Source of the DNA: Myxococcus xanthus
GTDB lineage: Bacteria > Myxococcota > Myxococcia > Myxococcales > Myxococcaceae
Direction: 5' to 3'
NCBI RefSeq assembly: GCF_006402735.1
Contig: NZ_CP017174.1
Location: 6,552,001-6,616,000 of the forward strand
DNA: 64,000 nt
Numbering within the stretch: the first letter of the stretch is position 1; each line of letters opens with the position of its first letter. A model generated the notes under the pieces. The model did no database searches. It was given only the letters and a program-made list of their open reading frames with translations, and was not told the origin of the DNA. Below, one piece after another: positions 17,134 through 25,316 of this stretch. Position numbers and translations under genes: made by a program.

Positions 17134-18597
17134 TCAGCTTGGAATGCAACGGGCGAGCGTGTCGCAGATTCGCGTAAGCTCGTCCGGCGTGTGCGCGGCG
17201 AACCCGAGCCGAACGGCGTCCAGGCGCCCCTTGGGAAGATAGGTGGAGCCTGGGGCCATCAGCAGGTGCTCCTCACGCGCCCTTGCCACCAACGAGTCGA
17301 TGCTCCCCCTGCGCAGGGTCAGCCACAGCGCCAACCCACCCGCCGGCACGGAGTAGTCGAAGCACTCGTCGAGCGCAGGCGTCGCGCGGAGCCGCGAGAG
17401 GAGGTGATCTCGGCGTGCTTTGTATTCTCGACGGGCTCGCCTCGCGTGACGCTGGAGTGTCCCGTCTTCGAAGAGCTCCGCGATGGCGTGCTCGAGGACG
17501 ACGTCACCTTGTCGTTCGAGCAGCTCACGCGTTTCCTTCAGCTTGCGAATGCACTCCTCCGACGCGACGAGGTAGCCGAGCCGCACGGTCGGCGCGAGCA
17601 GCTTGGACAGCGACGCGATGTAGACGACGCGCCGCGAGCCTCCGGTCGCGTGGAGCGGCAGCAGCGGCTCACCTTCGAAGTGGTACTCGTAGTCGTAGTC
17701 GTCCTCGACGATGGTGAAGTCGAAGTGCTCGGCAAGCTGCAGCAGCTTTATCCGTCGTTCCGGCGTCATGGAGACCGACGTCGGGTACTGATGATGCGGC
17801 GTCACGTAGACAGCCTTCAACTTGCCCGACAACCTCCGCGCCGTCTTCTCGAGGACGTCGGTCCTCAAGCCCTCGCCATCGATGGGGATGTACGAGACCT
17901 TAGCCCCCGCAAACTCGAACGCGCGCCACGCAGGTGCGTAACCTGGCACCTCCACAGCGACCACGTCGCCACGTTCGAGCATCGCCAGTGCGTAGAGACC
18001 GAGCGCGCCCTGCGCTCCACGAGCGAGGAAGATCTCATCGATGGTTGTGGAGAGCCCGCGAGCCTGATTGACGAAGCTCGAAATCACTTCGCGGAGGCTC
18101 GGATCTCCTGCTGCGTCGCCGTAGCCCGCCGCCGCTCGGCTGAGTGAGCGAAGCGCCCGCGCGTATGCGCGCGCCAACTCCGCCTGCGGCGCGAGCCGAG
18201 GGTCCGGCAACCCATCGGTTATCGACACGAGGGAGGTGTCCCGACGGGGCCAGGCCGTCTTGCGCTGCGTGGGCAACTCGACGTCAGCGATCGCCGAGCG
18301 CGGTAGGGAGGCCGCCACGCGCGTTCCAGAGGCGGGGCGCGTCTCGAGCCATCCCTGGGCGACGAGCTCGTCAACCGCCGCGACGACCACCTTCCGATTC
18401 ACCCCGAGCTGGTCTGCGAGGGTTCGGCTTCCTGGTAGCATCGAGCCCGGAGGGAGCCTCCCGCGCTGGATCTCGTGGATGAGCGCTCGGGTGAGCTGCG
18501 TCTGCTGCGTTACGGACGTGTCCCGTTCGAGGGTGAAGTCGAAGCGCCACGGTCGCCTAACTGGACCCTCGCCATTATTGACTCTGGGGCTGTCCAT
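17134..18597 (-). CDS. MocR-type transcriptional regulator (GntR-aminotransferase fusion)
   Basis: A 487-residue regulator. Residues ~30-100 form a GntR winged helix (IQRGRLPPGSMLPGSRTLAD, VNRKVVVAAVDELVAQGWLE, SGTRV). Residues ~130-487 are a fold-type I aminotransferase domain, with the PLP lysine in ASLSKLLAPTVRLGY and the DYDYEYHFEGEPL motif. MocR proteins use PLP or its aldimines as effectors; PdxR members control PLP synthesis and others GABA or taurine use. The divergent YggS-type gene is a PLP carrier, pointing to PLP homeostasis (inference). Confidence 0.93.
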   Translation of the reverse strand: MDSPRVNNGEGPVRRPWRFDFTLERDTSVTQQTQLTRALIHEIQRGRLPPGSMLPGSRTLADQLGVNRKVVVAAVDELVAQGWLETRPASGTRVAASLPRSAIADVELPTQRKTAWPRRDTSLVSITDGLPDPRLAPQAELARAYARALRSLSRAAAGYGDAAGDPSLREVISSFVNQARGLSTTIDEIFLARGAQGALGLYALAMLERGDVVAVEVPGYAPAWRAFEFAGAKVSYIPIDGEGLRTDVLEKTARRLSGKLKAVYVTPHHQYPTSVSMTPERRIKLLQLAEHFDFTIVEDDYDYEYHFEGEPLLPLHATGGSRRVVYIASLSKLLAPTVRLGYLVASEECIRKLKETRELLERQGDVVLEHAIAELFEDGTLQRHARRARREYKARRDHLLSRLRATPALDECFDYSVPAGGLALWLTLRRGSIDSLVARAREEHLLMAPGSTYLPKGRLDAVRLGFAAHTPDELTRICDTLARCIPS

Positions 18598-19441
18598 GGG
18601 GCCAGTCTCCCGCTACTCACGAACTCGCGCAAGGACGTGCGCGCTCCAGGAGGTAGCCATCAGCACCCCGGCATATTCACCTGCGTACAGCGTCGAGGAC
18701 TTTCGGCGCAACCTGGCGACTGTTCGCGGGCGCATCGCCGCTGCGTGCGCGCGCGTCGGTCGCGATCCGGTCGAGGTCCGTCTCCTGCCGGTCAGCAAGA
18801 CCATGCCCAAGGCCCGCATCCGCATGGCCTACGCGGCTGGCTGCCGCGAATTCGGCGAGAACAAGGTCCAGGAGGCGTTGGGTAAGGCCGAGGCGATGGC
18901 AGATCTCACCGACCTGCGGTGGTCGGTGATCGGGCACCTCCAGACGAACAAAGCGAAGGTCGTCGCGCGCTTCGCCAGCGAGTTTCAGGCGCTGGACAGC
19001 CTTCGCGTCGCGGAGGCGCTCGATCGACGCTTGCAGGTGGAAGGGCGCGCGCTCGACGTGTTGGTGCAGGTCAACACGTCCGGTGAGGCCAGCAAGTTCG
19101 GCCTGCCGCCGGATGAGGTCGCCCGCTTCGTCCGCGAGTTGCCCGCCTTCTCCTCGCTGCGCGTCCGTGGGCTGATGACTCTCGCGCTGCTGTCGGCCGA
19201 TCCGACGCGTGTGCGTCCGTGCTTCACGCTGCTTCGGGAGCTGCGCGCGCGGCTGCGTGAGGAGGCGCCGGCTGGCATCACGATGAACGAGCTCTCGATG
19301 GGGATGTCCGGCGACTTCGAGTTGGCTGTCGAGGAGGGAGCTACCATCGTGCGCGTGGGGCAGGCGATCTTCGGCCCTCGCGAGCTGCCCGACAGCCACT
19401 ATTGGCCTGAGCCGAACGCGACCTCAGACCACACGTCGTAA
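18596..19441 (+). CDS. YggS/PROSC-type PLP homeostasis protein
   Basis: A PLP-binding protein with an alanine-racemase-like TIM barrel but without racemase activity in the family. The PLP lysine is in LLPVSKTMPK; other signatures are FGENKVQEAL, WSVIGHLQTNKAK, NTSGEASKFGL and MNELSMGMSGDFELAV. The only usual in-frame start is ATG 18596, which overlaps the divergent regulator's start and gives an unusual 21-residue leader. A strong AGGAGGT (18648-18654) sits four bases before an in-frame ATC at 18659, where the family-like part begins (ISTPAYSPAYSVEDF). The true start is therefore uncertain. The PLP-sensing MocR gene is divergent. Confidence 0.9.
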   Translation: MGPVSRYSRTRARTCALQEVAISTPAYSPAYSVEDFRRNLATVRGRIAAACARVGRDPVEVRLLPVSKTMPKARIRMAYAAGCREFGENKVQEALGKAEAMADLTDLRWSVIGHLQTNKAKVVARFASEFQALDSLRVAEALDRRLQVEGRALDVLVQVNTSGEASKFGLPPDEVARFVRELPAFSSLRVRGLMTLALLSADPTRVRPCFTLLRELRARLREEAPAGITMNELSMGMSGDFELAVEEGATIVRVGQAIFGPRELPDSHYWPEPNATSDHTS

Positions 19442-19519
19442 CGACCGCCGAAGCCCCCGCCTCATCCATGCCGAGGGCCTCAAGCACAGCCGAGACGCGC
19501 TTCGACGGTCATCTGTCGA

Positions 19520-19978
19520 TCAAGCGAGCGACATCCGATATTCGATCACACCAGGCTTCTCTCCGATCCAATCGTAGAGTCGTTGCGCCGTGAGATTGGT
19601 TTCTTGAGTATGCCAGTAGAGACGCCCGCAATCCTTTGCGCGGGCGCGCTGCTGTACGAACTCGATGAGCTTCTTGCCTACTTGGCGTCCCCGTGTCTCT
19701 GGAGCGACGAAGAGGTCTTCGAGGTAGCAGAAGTCATTCTGCGCCCACGTCGAACGGTGGAAGAGATAGTTGACAAACCCAACGATTCGTTCGCCGTCCA
19801 CCGCGACGGCCGAGTGCATTGGCTCGCGGTCGTCGAAGAATCGCTCCCAGGTCGCCTGGGTCACTTCCTCCGGCAAAGTGATCTTGTAGAATTCCAGGTA
19901 GCTCTTCCAGTACGGCAGCCATTGTTCAAAGTCGCCCCTCTCAACGGGGCGAACGATCGTGTGATTCTTCTCGCTCAT
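19520..19978 (-). CDS. GNAT-family N-acetyltransferase
   Basis: A complete 152-residue acetyltransferase. The acetyl-CoA binding motif is LFVAPETRGRQVGKKLIEFV (R-G-R-x-x-G-K), preceded by the strand YLEDLFV and followed by LYWHTQETNLTAQRLYDWIG, a typical motif B. The substrate cannot be predicted. It is a single gene between the YggS gene and transposon debris. Its codon use is slightly less GC-rich than its neighbours. Confidence 0.92.
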   Translation of the reverse strand: MSEKNHTIVRPVERGDFEQWLPYWKSYLEFYKITLPEEVTQATWERFFDDREPMHSAVAVDGERIVGFVNYLFHRSTWAQNDFCYLEDLFVAPETRGRQVGKKLIEFVQQRARAKDCGRLYWHTQETNLTAQRLYDWIGEKPGVIEYRMSLA

Positions 19979-20214
19979 TCCAGCGCTCCTTGTCGTTGGT
20001 TCTTGTCAATTTCAAACGTGAAGGCGCGCGATGCTGGGCATTGCCCTCGTCGCTCGCCTGCGGGAATCGAACCTTCCACGGTCGGGGCTATTACCCTGTC
20101 GCAAGTCCCGTGACATGCTCCAGAATTGAGAACTGGACGGGTCCAGATGGACGGGCGCTCCAATGGCTCGCCGCCGGGGTGTTCTCATTCTGGAGTCTCC
20201 CTCGATCCGACACG

Positions 20215-20535
20215 TTCTCCACGCGCACGACAACGGCATACGTGCGGCAGCACGGCCTCACCCGATTCCTCGAGGACGCGCGCATTCCGCTGGGCTCCAA
20301 CCCTGTGGAGAGAGCGCTCCGCGGCGTTGTCCTCGGTCGCAAGAACCACTACGGGAGCCGCTCGCATCGGGGCACCGAGGTGACCGCCGTGTTCTACTCC
20401 CTGCTTGAGTTCGCGAAGCTGTGCGACATTGAGCCCAAGGACTACCTCCTGTCCCGTCTTCTTCTCGAAGGCGGCGCTCGCAACAGTCAGGAGTGCCTCG
20501 AACTCGATCCCCTTGGGGACTTCGCGCATGAGACG
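20215..20535 (+). pseudogene. IS66-family transposase, C-terminal remnant
   Basis: The frame encodes the C-terminal ~105 residues of an IS66 TnpC transposase: FLEDARIPLGSNPVERALRG, VVLGRKNHYGSRSHRGTEVT and AVFYSLLEFAKLCDIEPKDYL, including the final catalytic Glu region (N-x-x-E-R-A-L-R). The rest of the transposase is missing. The repeat starting at 20531 directly follows, so that repeat may contain the element's right end. The gap 19979-20214 before it holds nothing I can name. Confidence 0.85.
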
Positions 20536-20690
20536 AATAGGGACTCAGTTGAGGGTGGCGGGCAGGAGCAGAGGGGACGAGGAGGGCAGCTGACGGGGGC
20601 GTCCGAGCTGTGAGCCAGGCCGGTGGAGAGGCCGCTTGAGCCCCCTTGGGGTACACGCCTGTCCAAGCCGCCCTCCCACGAGGGACGCGG
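20531..20690 (+). repeat. Copy B of the dispersed ~150 bp repeat (follows IS66 remnant)
   Basis: Starts at GACGAATAGGGACTC and runs through GAGCCCCCTTGGGGTACACG to GCCGCCCTCCCA. It is nearly identical to copy C at 23963 and diverged from copy D at 53590. It directly follows the IS66 transposase C-terminus. The rest of the gap to 20940 shows no supported gene. Confidence 0.85.
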
Positions 20691-20940
20691 CAGCGCGTCG
20701 CGGTTGATGCTCGCGTCGCCGGTGAGCATGCCCACGCTCTCCAGCGCCTTCTAGAGCAGCCACCGATTCGAGTCCGCTGGGAAATCCGACACTCGTGCCT
20801 CACGGACGGTCCGGGCCCCGACGAAGGCGCTGGGGCTCGGTCCACCCCGCGTCATTGTCCACGCACGCCAGAACGATGTGGCTCGCAAGGGCCGTGTGCC
20901 TACCGTTGCGCGACCTTTCAACCAACAAAGGGGCAGCCTG

Positions 20941-23643
20941 ATGTTCCATCCGTGGCGTCTTGCCTTTCTCGCTGCCTGGGCCTCGTTATCGGTCGCCCAG
21001 GCACAACCAGCCTCCGTGGGACAATGGACCCCCGTCCAGAAGTGGCCGTACTCCGCGGTCCACACCCACGTGCTCCCCACCGGGAAAGTGATGTTCTTCT
21101 CCGAGTTCGGGGACGGAGACACCCCCACGCTCTGGGACCCGCAGACCAACGTCCTCACCACGCTGCCCAAGGCGGGCTTCAACATCTTCTGCGCGGGCCA
21201 TGCCTTCATGCCGGATGGCCGGCTGCTCGTGGCCGGTGGCCACATCACGGATGACTCCGGCCTGCCCTACGCCGCCATCTTCGACCCCTTCAAGCTCACC
21301 TGGACGCGGCTGCCGAACATGAACGCCGGCCGCTGGTACCCCACCGTCACCACGCTCCCCAATGGGGACATGCTGGTGATTGGCGGCGCCAAGGAAGACA
21401 GGACCAAGAACCTGATTCCCCAAGTCTGGCAGACGTCGAAGAACTCCTGGCGCAACCTGACGGGCGCGAGCTTGGAGCTCATGTACTACCCGTGGATGTT
21501 CGTGACTAGCACGGGAAAGACGCTCATGGCGGGGTACTGGAAGCCCGCGCGGTACCTCGACACGAATGGCACCGGCGCCTGGACCTCCGGGCCTCGCACC
21601 AACTACGCCCGCAGCCGCAACGCGGGCAGCGCGGTGATGTATGACGACGGCAAGGTGCTGATCACCGGTGGCGACAATCCCCCCACCAACAACGTGGAGG
21701 TTCTCGACCTCAACGCCGCGAAGCCCGCCTGGCGCACCGTGCGGCCCATGCGCTACGTGCGCCGCCAGCACAACAGCACCGTGCTCCCGGACGGCACGGT
21801 GCTCGTCACCGGCGGCCACAGCGGCCCCGGCACCGACAACCCCAAGTTCCCCCGCCTGGAGACGGAGCTGTGGAACCCCGTCACCGAGCAGTGGTCGGTG
21901 CTGGCGCCCGCGTCGGCCTATCGCGGCTATCACTCCACCACCGTGCTGTTGCCGGACGGACGCGTGCTGTCCGCGGGCAGCCGCAACGTCAAGACGATGC
22001 AGGTCTTCTCCCCGCCGTATCTCTTCAATGGCCCGCGCCCCACCATCTCCTCCGCGCCCGCGTCCATCGCCTATGGAGAGACCTTCCGCGTCAACACCCC
22101 CGAGGCGGCCAGCATCACCATGGCGTCCTGGGTTCGCCTGGGCTCCGTCACCCACGCCTTCGACGAGAACCAGCGCTTCATGAAGCTGCGCTTCACCGCC
22201 AGCGGCGGGGGGCTCAACGTCGTCGCGCCGCCCAACCCGAACGTGGCGCCGCCCGGCCACTACATGCTGTTCCTGCTCAACTCGAAGAAGGTGCCGTCGG
22301 TCGCGAAGATCATCCGCATCGGCGGAGGAGGCACGACGCCGCTCCCGACCGAACCTCCTCCCAACACCGGCTTCACCGCGGTGGCCTTCGGCTCCGAGTG
22401 GAAGTACGACGACCGCAACGTCGACCCGGGCTCCGCCTGGACGTCTTCTGGCTTCAGCGACGCGTCCTGGAAGAAGGGCCCGGCCCAGCTCGGCTATGGC
22501 GAGACGGACGAGGAGACGGTGCTGACGAAGACGACGCCGGCGCAGCCCACCGTCTACTTCCGCCGCAAGTTCACCGTCCACGGCATGGTGGAGCAGGCCA
22601 CGCTCCAGGTGATTCACGACGATGGCGTGGCGGTGTTCCTCAATGGCACCCAGGTGTTCTCCAAGTATGTCGGCTCAACCGCGCACTCGGCCTATGCCTC
22701 CGGCACAGCTTCCGACAACACCTTGAGCCAGACGCCCGTCTCCGGCGCCCGCTTCGTGATGGGTGAGAACACGCTGGCCGTCATGGTGAAGCAGGCGAAC
22801 GCCACCTCCAGTGACCTGTCCTTCGACCTGGAGCTGAAGGTGACCACCGACGGCATGCAGCACGATGCCCTCTTCATGGAGAGCCCCAACGGCGGCGAGA
22901 CGCTGCGCCCGGGCAACGTCCAGATGCTCCAGTGGATGACCCACGGCGCGGGCGTCGACAACGTGCGGGTGGAGTTCTCGCCCGACGACGGGGCCAACTG
23001 GACCCTGGTCGACCAGGGTGTCCCCAACATCGGCTTCTATGAGTGGACGGTGCCGAACACCGAGACGTCCAAGGGCGTGCTGCGAATCTCGGACGCCTCG
23101 CGTCCGGACATCAGCGACCGCACGGACCTGCCCTTCACCATCTCCCGGACGCCCCAGTTCCAGGCCATCGCCTTCGGCGAGTACTGGAAGTTCGATGACA
23201 GCAACGTGAACCCGGGCACGCAGTGGACGTCGGTCAACTTCGACGACGACGCATGGCGCTCGGGCCCCGCGAAGCTCGGCTATGGGGACGGGGACGAGCA
23301 CACCGTGCTCAACAAGACGAAGCCCCTTCAGCCGAGCGTCTACTTCCGCAGGAAGCTCACGCTCGGCGAGGCCATCCGCACCGCCAACCTCCGCGTGCTG
23401 CATGACGACGGCGTGGCCATCTGGGTGAACGGGACGCTCGTCTACTCGCGGTACGCCGACGACGGCCTCGGCCATGGCACCTTCGCCAGCCGCGTGTTGA
23501 AGAACGCCGTCATCAGCACGGCCCGCTTCGACGGCTCTGCCTTCGTCGTGGGGGAGAACATCATCGCGGTGATGGTGAAGCAGGCCAACGCGGAGTCGAG
23601 CGACGTGGCGTTCGACCTCGAACTGAACCTCGAAGCGAAGTAG
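20941..23643 (+). CDS. Secreted galactose/glyoxal oxidase-like copper radical oxidase
   Basis: A 900-residue exported enzyme with a signal peptide (AFLAAWASLSVAQAQ). Residues ~25-365 form a kelch propeller of the galactose/glyoxal oxidase type and ~366-475 the DUF1929 C-terminal domain. All expected ligands are visible: Cys84 (NIFCAGH) and Tyr133 (AGRWYPT) for the thioether cofactor, Tyr330-His331 (RGYHST) and His405 (VTHAFD) for copper. It should oxidise an alcohol or aldehyde with O2, yielding H2O2. A duplicated ~150-residue module follows (TAVAFGSEWKYDDRNVDPGS and QAIAFGEYWKFDDSNVNPGT) with an Ig-like PNGGE domain between, probably for binding. ATG 20941 gives the signal peptide directly. 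Confidence 0.88.
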   Translation: MFHPWRLAFLAAWASLSVAQAQPASVGQWTPVQKWPYSAVHTHVLPTGKVMFFSEFGDGDTPTLWDPQTNVLTTLPKAGFNIFCAGHAFMPDGRLLVAGGHITDDSGLPYAAIFDPFKLTWTRLPNMNAGRWYPTVTTLPNGDMLVIGGAKEDRTKNLIPQVWQTSKNSWRNLTGASLELMYYPWMFVTSTGKTLMAGYWKPARYLDTNGTGAWTSGPRTNYARSRNAGSAVMYDDGKVLITGGDNPPTNNVEVLDLNAAKPAWRTVRPMRYVRRQHNSTVLPDGTVLVTGGHSGPGTDNPKFPRLETELWNPVTEQWSVLAPASAYRGYHSTTVLLPDGRVLSAGSRNVKTMQVFSPPYLFNGPRPTISSAPASIAYGETFRVNTPEAASITMASWVRLGSVTHAFDENQRFMKLRFTASGGGLNVVAPPNPNVAPPGHYMLFLLNSKKVPSVAKIIRIGGGGTTPLPTEPPPNTGFTAVAFGSEWKYDDRNVDPGSAWTSSGFSDASWKKGPAQLGYGETDEETVLTKTTPAQPTVYFRRKFTVHGMVEQATLQVIHDDGVAVFLNGTQVFSKYVGSTAHSAYASGTASDNTLSQTPVSGARFVMGENTLAVMVKQANATSSDLSFDLELKVTTDGMQHDALFMESPNGGETLRPGNVQMLQWMTHGAGVDNVRVEFSPDDGANWTLVDQGVPNIGFYEWTVPNTETSKGVLRISDASRPDISDRTDLPFTISRTPQFQAIAFGEYWKFDDSNVNPGTQWTSVNFDDDAWRSGPAKLGYGDGDEHTVLNKTKPLQPSVYFRRKLTLGEAIRTANLRVLHDDGVAIWVNGTLVYSRYADDGLGHGTFASRVLKNAVISTARFDGSAFVVGENIIAVMVKQANAESSDVAFDLELNLEAK

Positions 23644-23689
23644 CCACCTCGCGGCCCCGGATGTGACTCAGAGCACCTTCACCGCTTTG

Positions 23690-23962
23690 ACCATGTCCGG
23701 GGCCAGCTCCTCGTGGGGAGGATGGAGAACCCCAGCCGCTCGTGCGCCACGCGCGTGCTCAACTGCATCAGCCCCGCGTAGCGCAGGAACACCGTCTGCT
23801 CGGAGAGCGTCCGGAGGAAGCGCTCCATCTTCGGCTCGTCCTCCGGACGGATGGGCCGCAGCAGCTCCTCGCCACTCTTCATCTTGAACGGGGACACGTA
23901 CTGCTGCGGATAGGGCTCGATGGCGAGCCTGGGCAACTCCGCTTCCGTCACGTCGGGCGCAT
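23690..23962 (-). pseudogene. Pat-type GNAT acetyltransferase remnant
   Basis: The minus strand encodes about 85 residues matching the linker and GNAT start of bacterial protein acetyltransferases fused to an ADP-forming acyl-CoA synthetase domain: LAIEPYPQQYVSPFKMKSGE, then LRPIRPEDEPKMERFLRTLS and VFLRYAGLMQLSTRVAHERL. Upstream it is cut by repeat copy C; downstream it breaks before the acetyl-CoA loop. Confidence 0.7.
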
Positions 23963-24115
23963 CAGACGAATAGGGACTCTGTTGAAGGTGGCGGGCAGGA
24001 GCAGAGGGGACGAGGAGGGCAGCTGACGGGGGGCGTCCGAGCTGTGTGCCAGGCCGGTGGAGAGGCCGCTTGAGCCCCCTTGGGGTACACGCCTGTCCAG
24101 GCCGCCCTCCCAGCC
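23963..24115 (+). repeat. Copy C of the dispersed ~150 bp repeat
   Basis: Nearly identical to copy B, beginning AGACGAATAGGGACTCTGTT and including GAGCCCCCTTGGGGTACACG. It sits exactly between the Pat remnant and the fragment that follows, marking a rearrangement junction. Confidence 0.85.
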
Positions 24116-24125
24116 TCGGGAGTCG

Positions 24126-24299
24126 ATGTTGCTCGACGCGGCGGAGATGCTGATGGCGCGGCATGGGCTGTGGGGACATGACCCCGCGCGCAAGGAGGAG
24201 CAGCTGGCGCTGTTGCGAGCACTGATTGGAGAGGACGCCACCGCGCGGGATGCGGCGCTGCGGCGCGTCCTCGCCGAGCCCGTCAAGCCCTGGCCCTGA
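24126..24299 (+). pseudogene. Short coding fragment of unknown origin
   Basis: A 57-codon frame (MLLDAAEMLMARHGLWGHDP ... AALRRVLAEPVKPWP) with a charged helical sequence. It starts right after repeat copy C and ends at a normal stop, so it is probably the 3' end of a gene. I do not recognise the family. Confidence 0.35.
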
Positions 24300-24329
24300 G
24301 CGGAGACGGCCGCTCTCGGATGTCTGCAA

Positions 24330-25274
24330 TCACTCCGTCAGGACGAACTCGACGCGCTCCTGCTTCTCGGGGTTCTCCTTCAAGAAGTCTTCGAGGAATC
24401 CACGGACGACCGCGTCGTCCGCATGCCCGAGCCGAGCAACCCGGTACGCCCTCGTGAACTCATCCGAGCTGAAGATGCGCCAGTGGATGACCTCCAACCA
24501 ATCCCGGGCCCGTCCCCGCAGGACGCCGAGCATCCCGATGACCGCTGAAACATAGTCATCGGCGCCGAACGACTCCGCCATGCCGATGATCACCTTCATC
24601 ACGTCGCCCGCTTCCGCGTCATCATCGAGATACGACAGCATCACGGGCAGGTAGCGCCGGTCCTTGCTGCGCGCCATGTCTCCCAGGACGCGCGAGAAGG
24701 CATCGACCTCCGAAGGCGTACTCAACTTCGAACAGGACTCCAGCTCCTTGATCCACTCCACCGTGCCTCCATCCCACCGCGTGGCGCGTCCCGCTCGCAG
24801 GGTCAGCGCGCCCGCTTCACCGCGACGAGTCAGCCCGGGCTCGAAGGTCTCTCGCGTGTCATCCGGCGCCACCAACGCCACGCCGCCAGGCGCCACGTGC
24901 TCGGCCGCCGTCGCCAGCGCGGCGCGCAGGTCCTCTTCCGACGCCATGTACTCGATGGCGTCGTGGATGAAGACGGCGTCGAAGGTCCGCCCCAGCCGCA
25001 CGGTGCGCATGTCTCCCAGCAGATGCTCGCACTCGGGGTTGAGCGCGATGCTGTGCGCGCGCATCCCCTCCGAGGGCTCCACCAGGGTCATCCTGAAGTC
25101 CCGTTTGAGGTGGCTCGCGTTGTTGCCACCACCACTGCCCAGCTCGAGCACCGTCTCCAAGGGCTTCGTCGCCGCGGCGCGCAGCAGCCGCAGATACTCG
25201 GCGGCCTCCTCGGCGTAGTCCGAGGGGGGCGACACCAGGGGCCACCAGTCGGCCAGCTCGTCATAGAGATTCAT
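24330..25274 (-). CDS. Methyltransferase-Imm30 chimera
   Basis: A 314-residue protein in two parts. Residues 1-~160 are a class I SAM-dependent methyltransferase, with the binding loop VLELGSGGGNNASHL (42-56), the acidic LVEPSEGM and FDAVFIHDAIEYM. It stops short of the last strands of that fold. Residues ~172-314 resemble the Imm30 immunity family (LPVMLSYLDDDAEAGDVMKV, YVSAVIGMLGVLRGRARDWL, VIHWRIFSSDEF). Imm30 proteins neutralise polymorphic toxins; no toxin gene is adjacent. The join near residues 160-171 looks like a recombination product (inference). Whether either half functions is unknown. Confidence 0.8.
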   Translation of the reverse strand: MNLYDELADWWPLVSPPSDYAEEAAEYLRLLRAAATKPLETVLELGSGGGNNASHLKRDFRMTLVEPSEGMRAHSIALNPECEHLLGDMRTVRLGRTFDAVFIHDAIEYMASEEDLRAALATAAEHVAPGGVALVAPDDTRETFEPGLTRRGEAGALTLRAGRATRWDGGTVEWIKELESCSKLSTPSEVDAFSRVLGDMARSKDRRYLPVMLSYLDDDAEAGDVMKVIIGMAESFGADDYVSAVIGMLGVLRGRARDWLEVIHWRIFSSDEFTRAYRVARLGHADDAVVRGFLEDFLKENPEKQERVEFVLTE

Positions 25275-25316
25275 TCAGCCTCCCAGGAATGGCGGTGCCA
25301 TCTCGTTTCGAGAGCG

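Noticed and set aside
20045-20095. tRNA-like string (GGGAATCGAACC) in reverse orientation
   Set aside because: The T-stem does not pair and no acceptor or anticodon arm can be drawn; at most a remnant.
20986-22617. Minus-strand open frame opposite the copper radical oxidase
   Set aside because: It lies fully inside the oxidase gene, in which all copper ligands are conserved.
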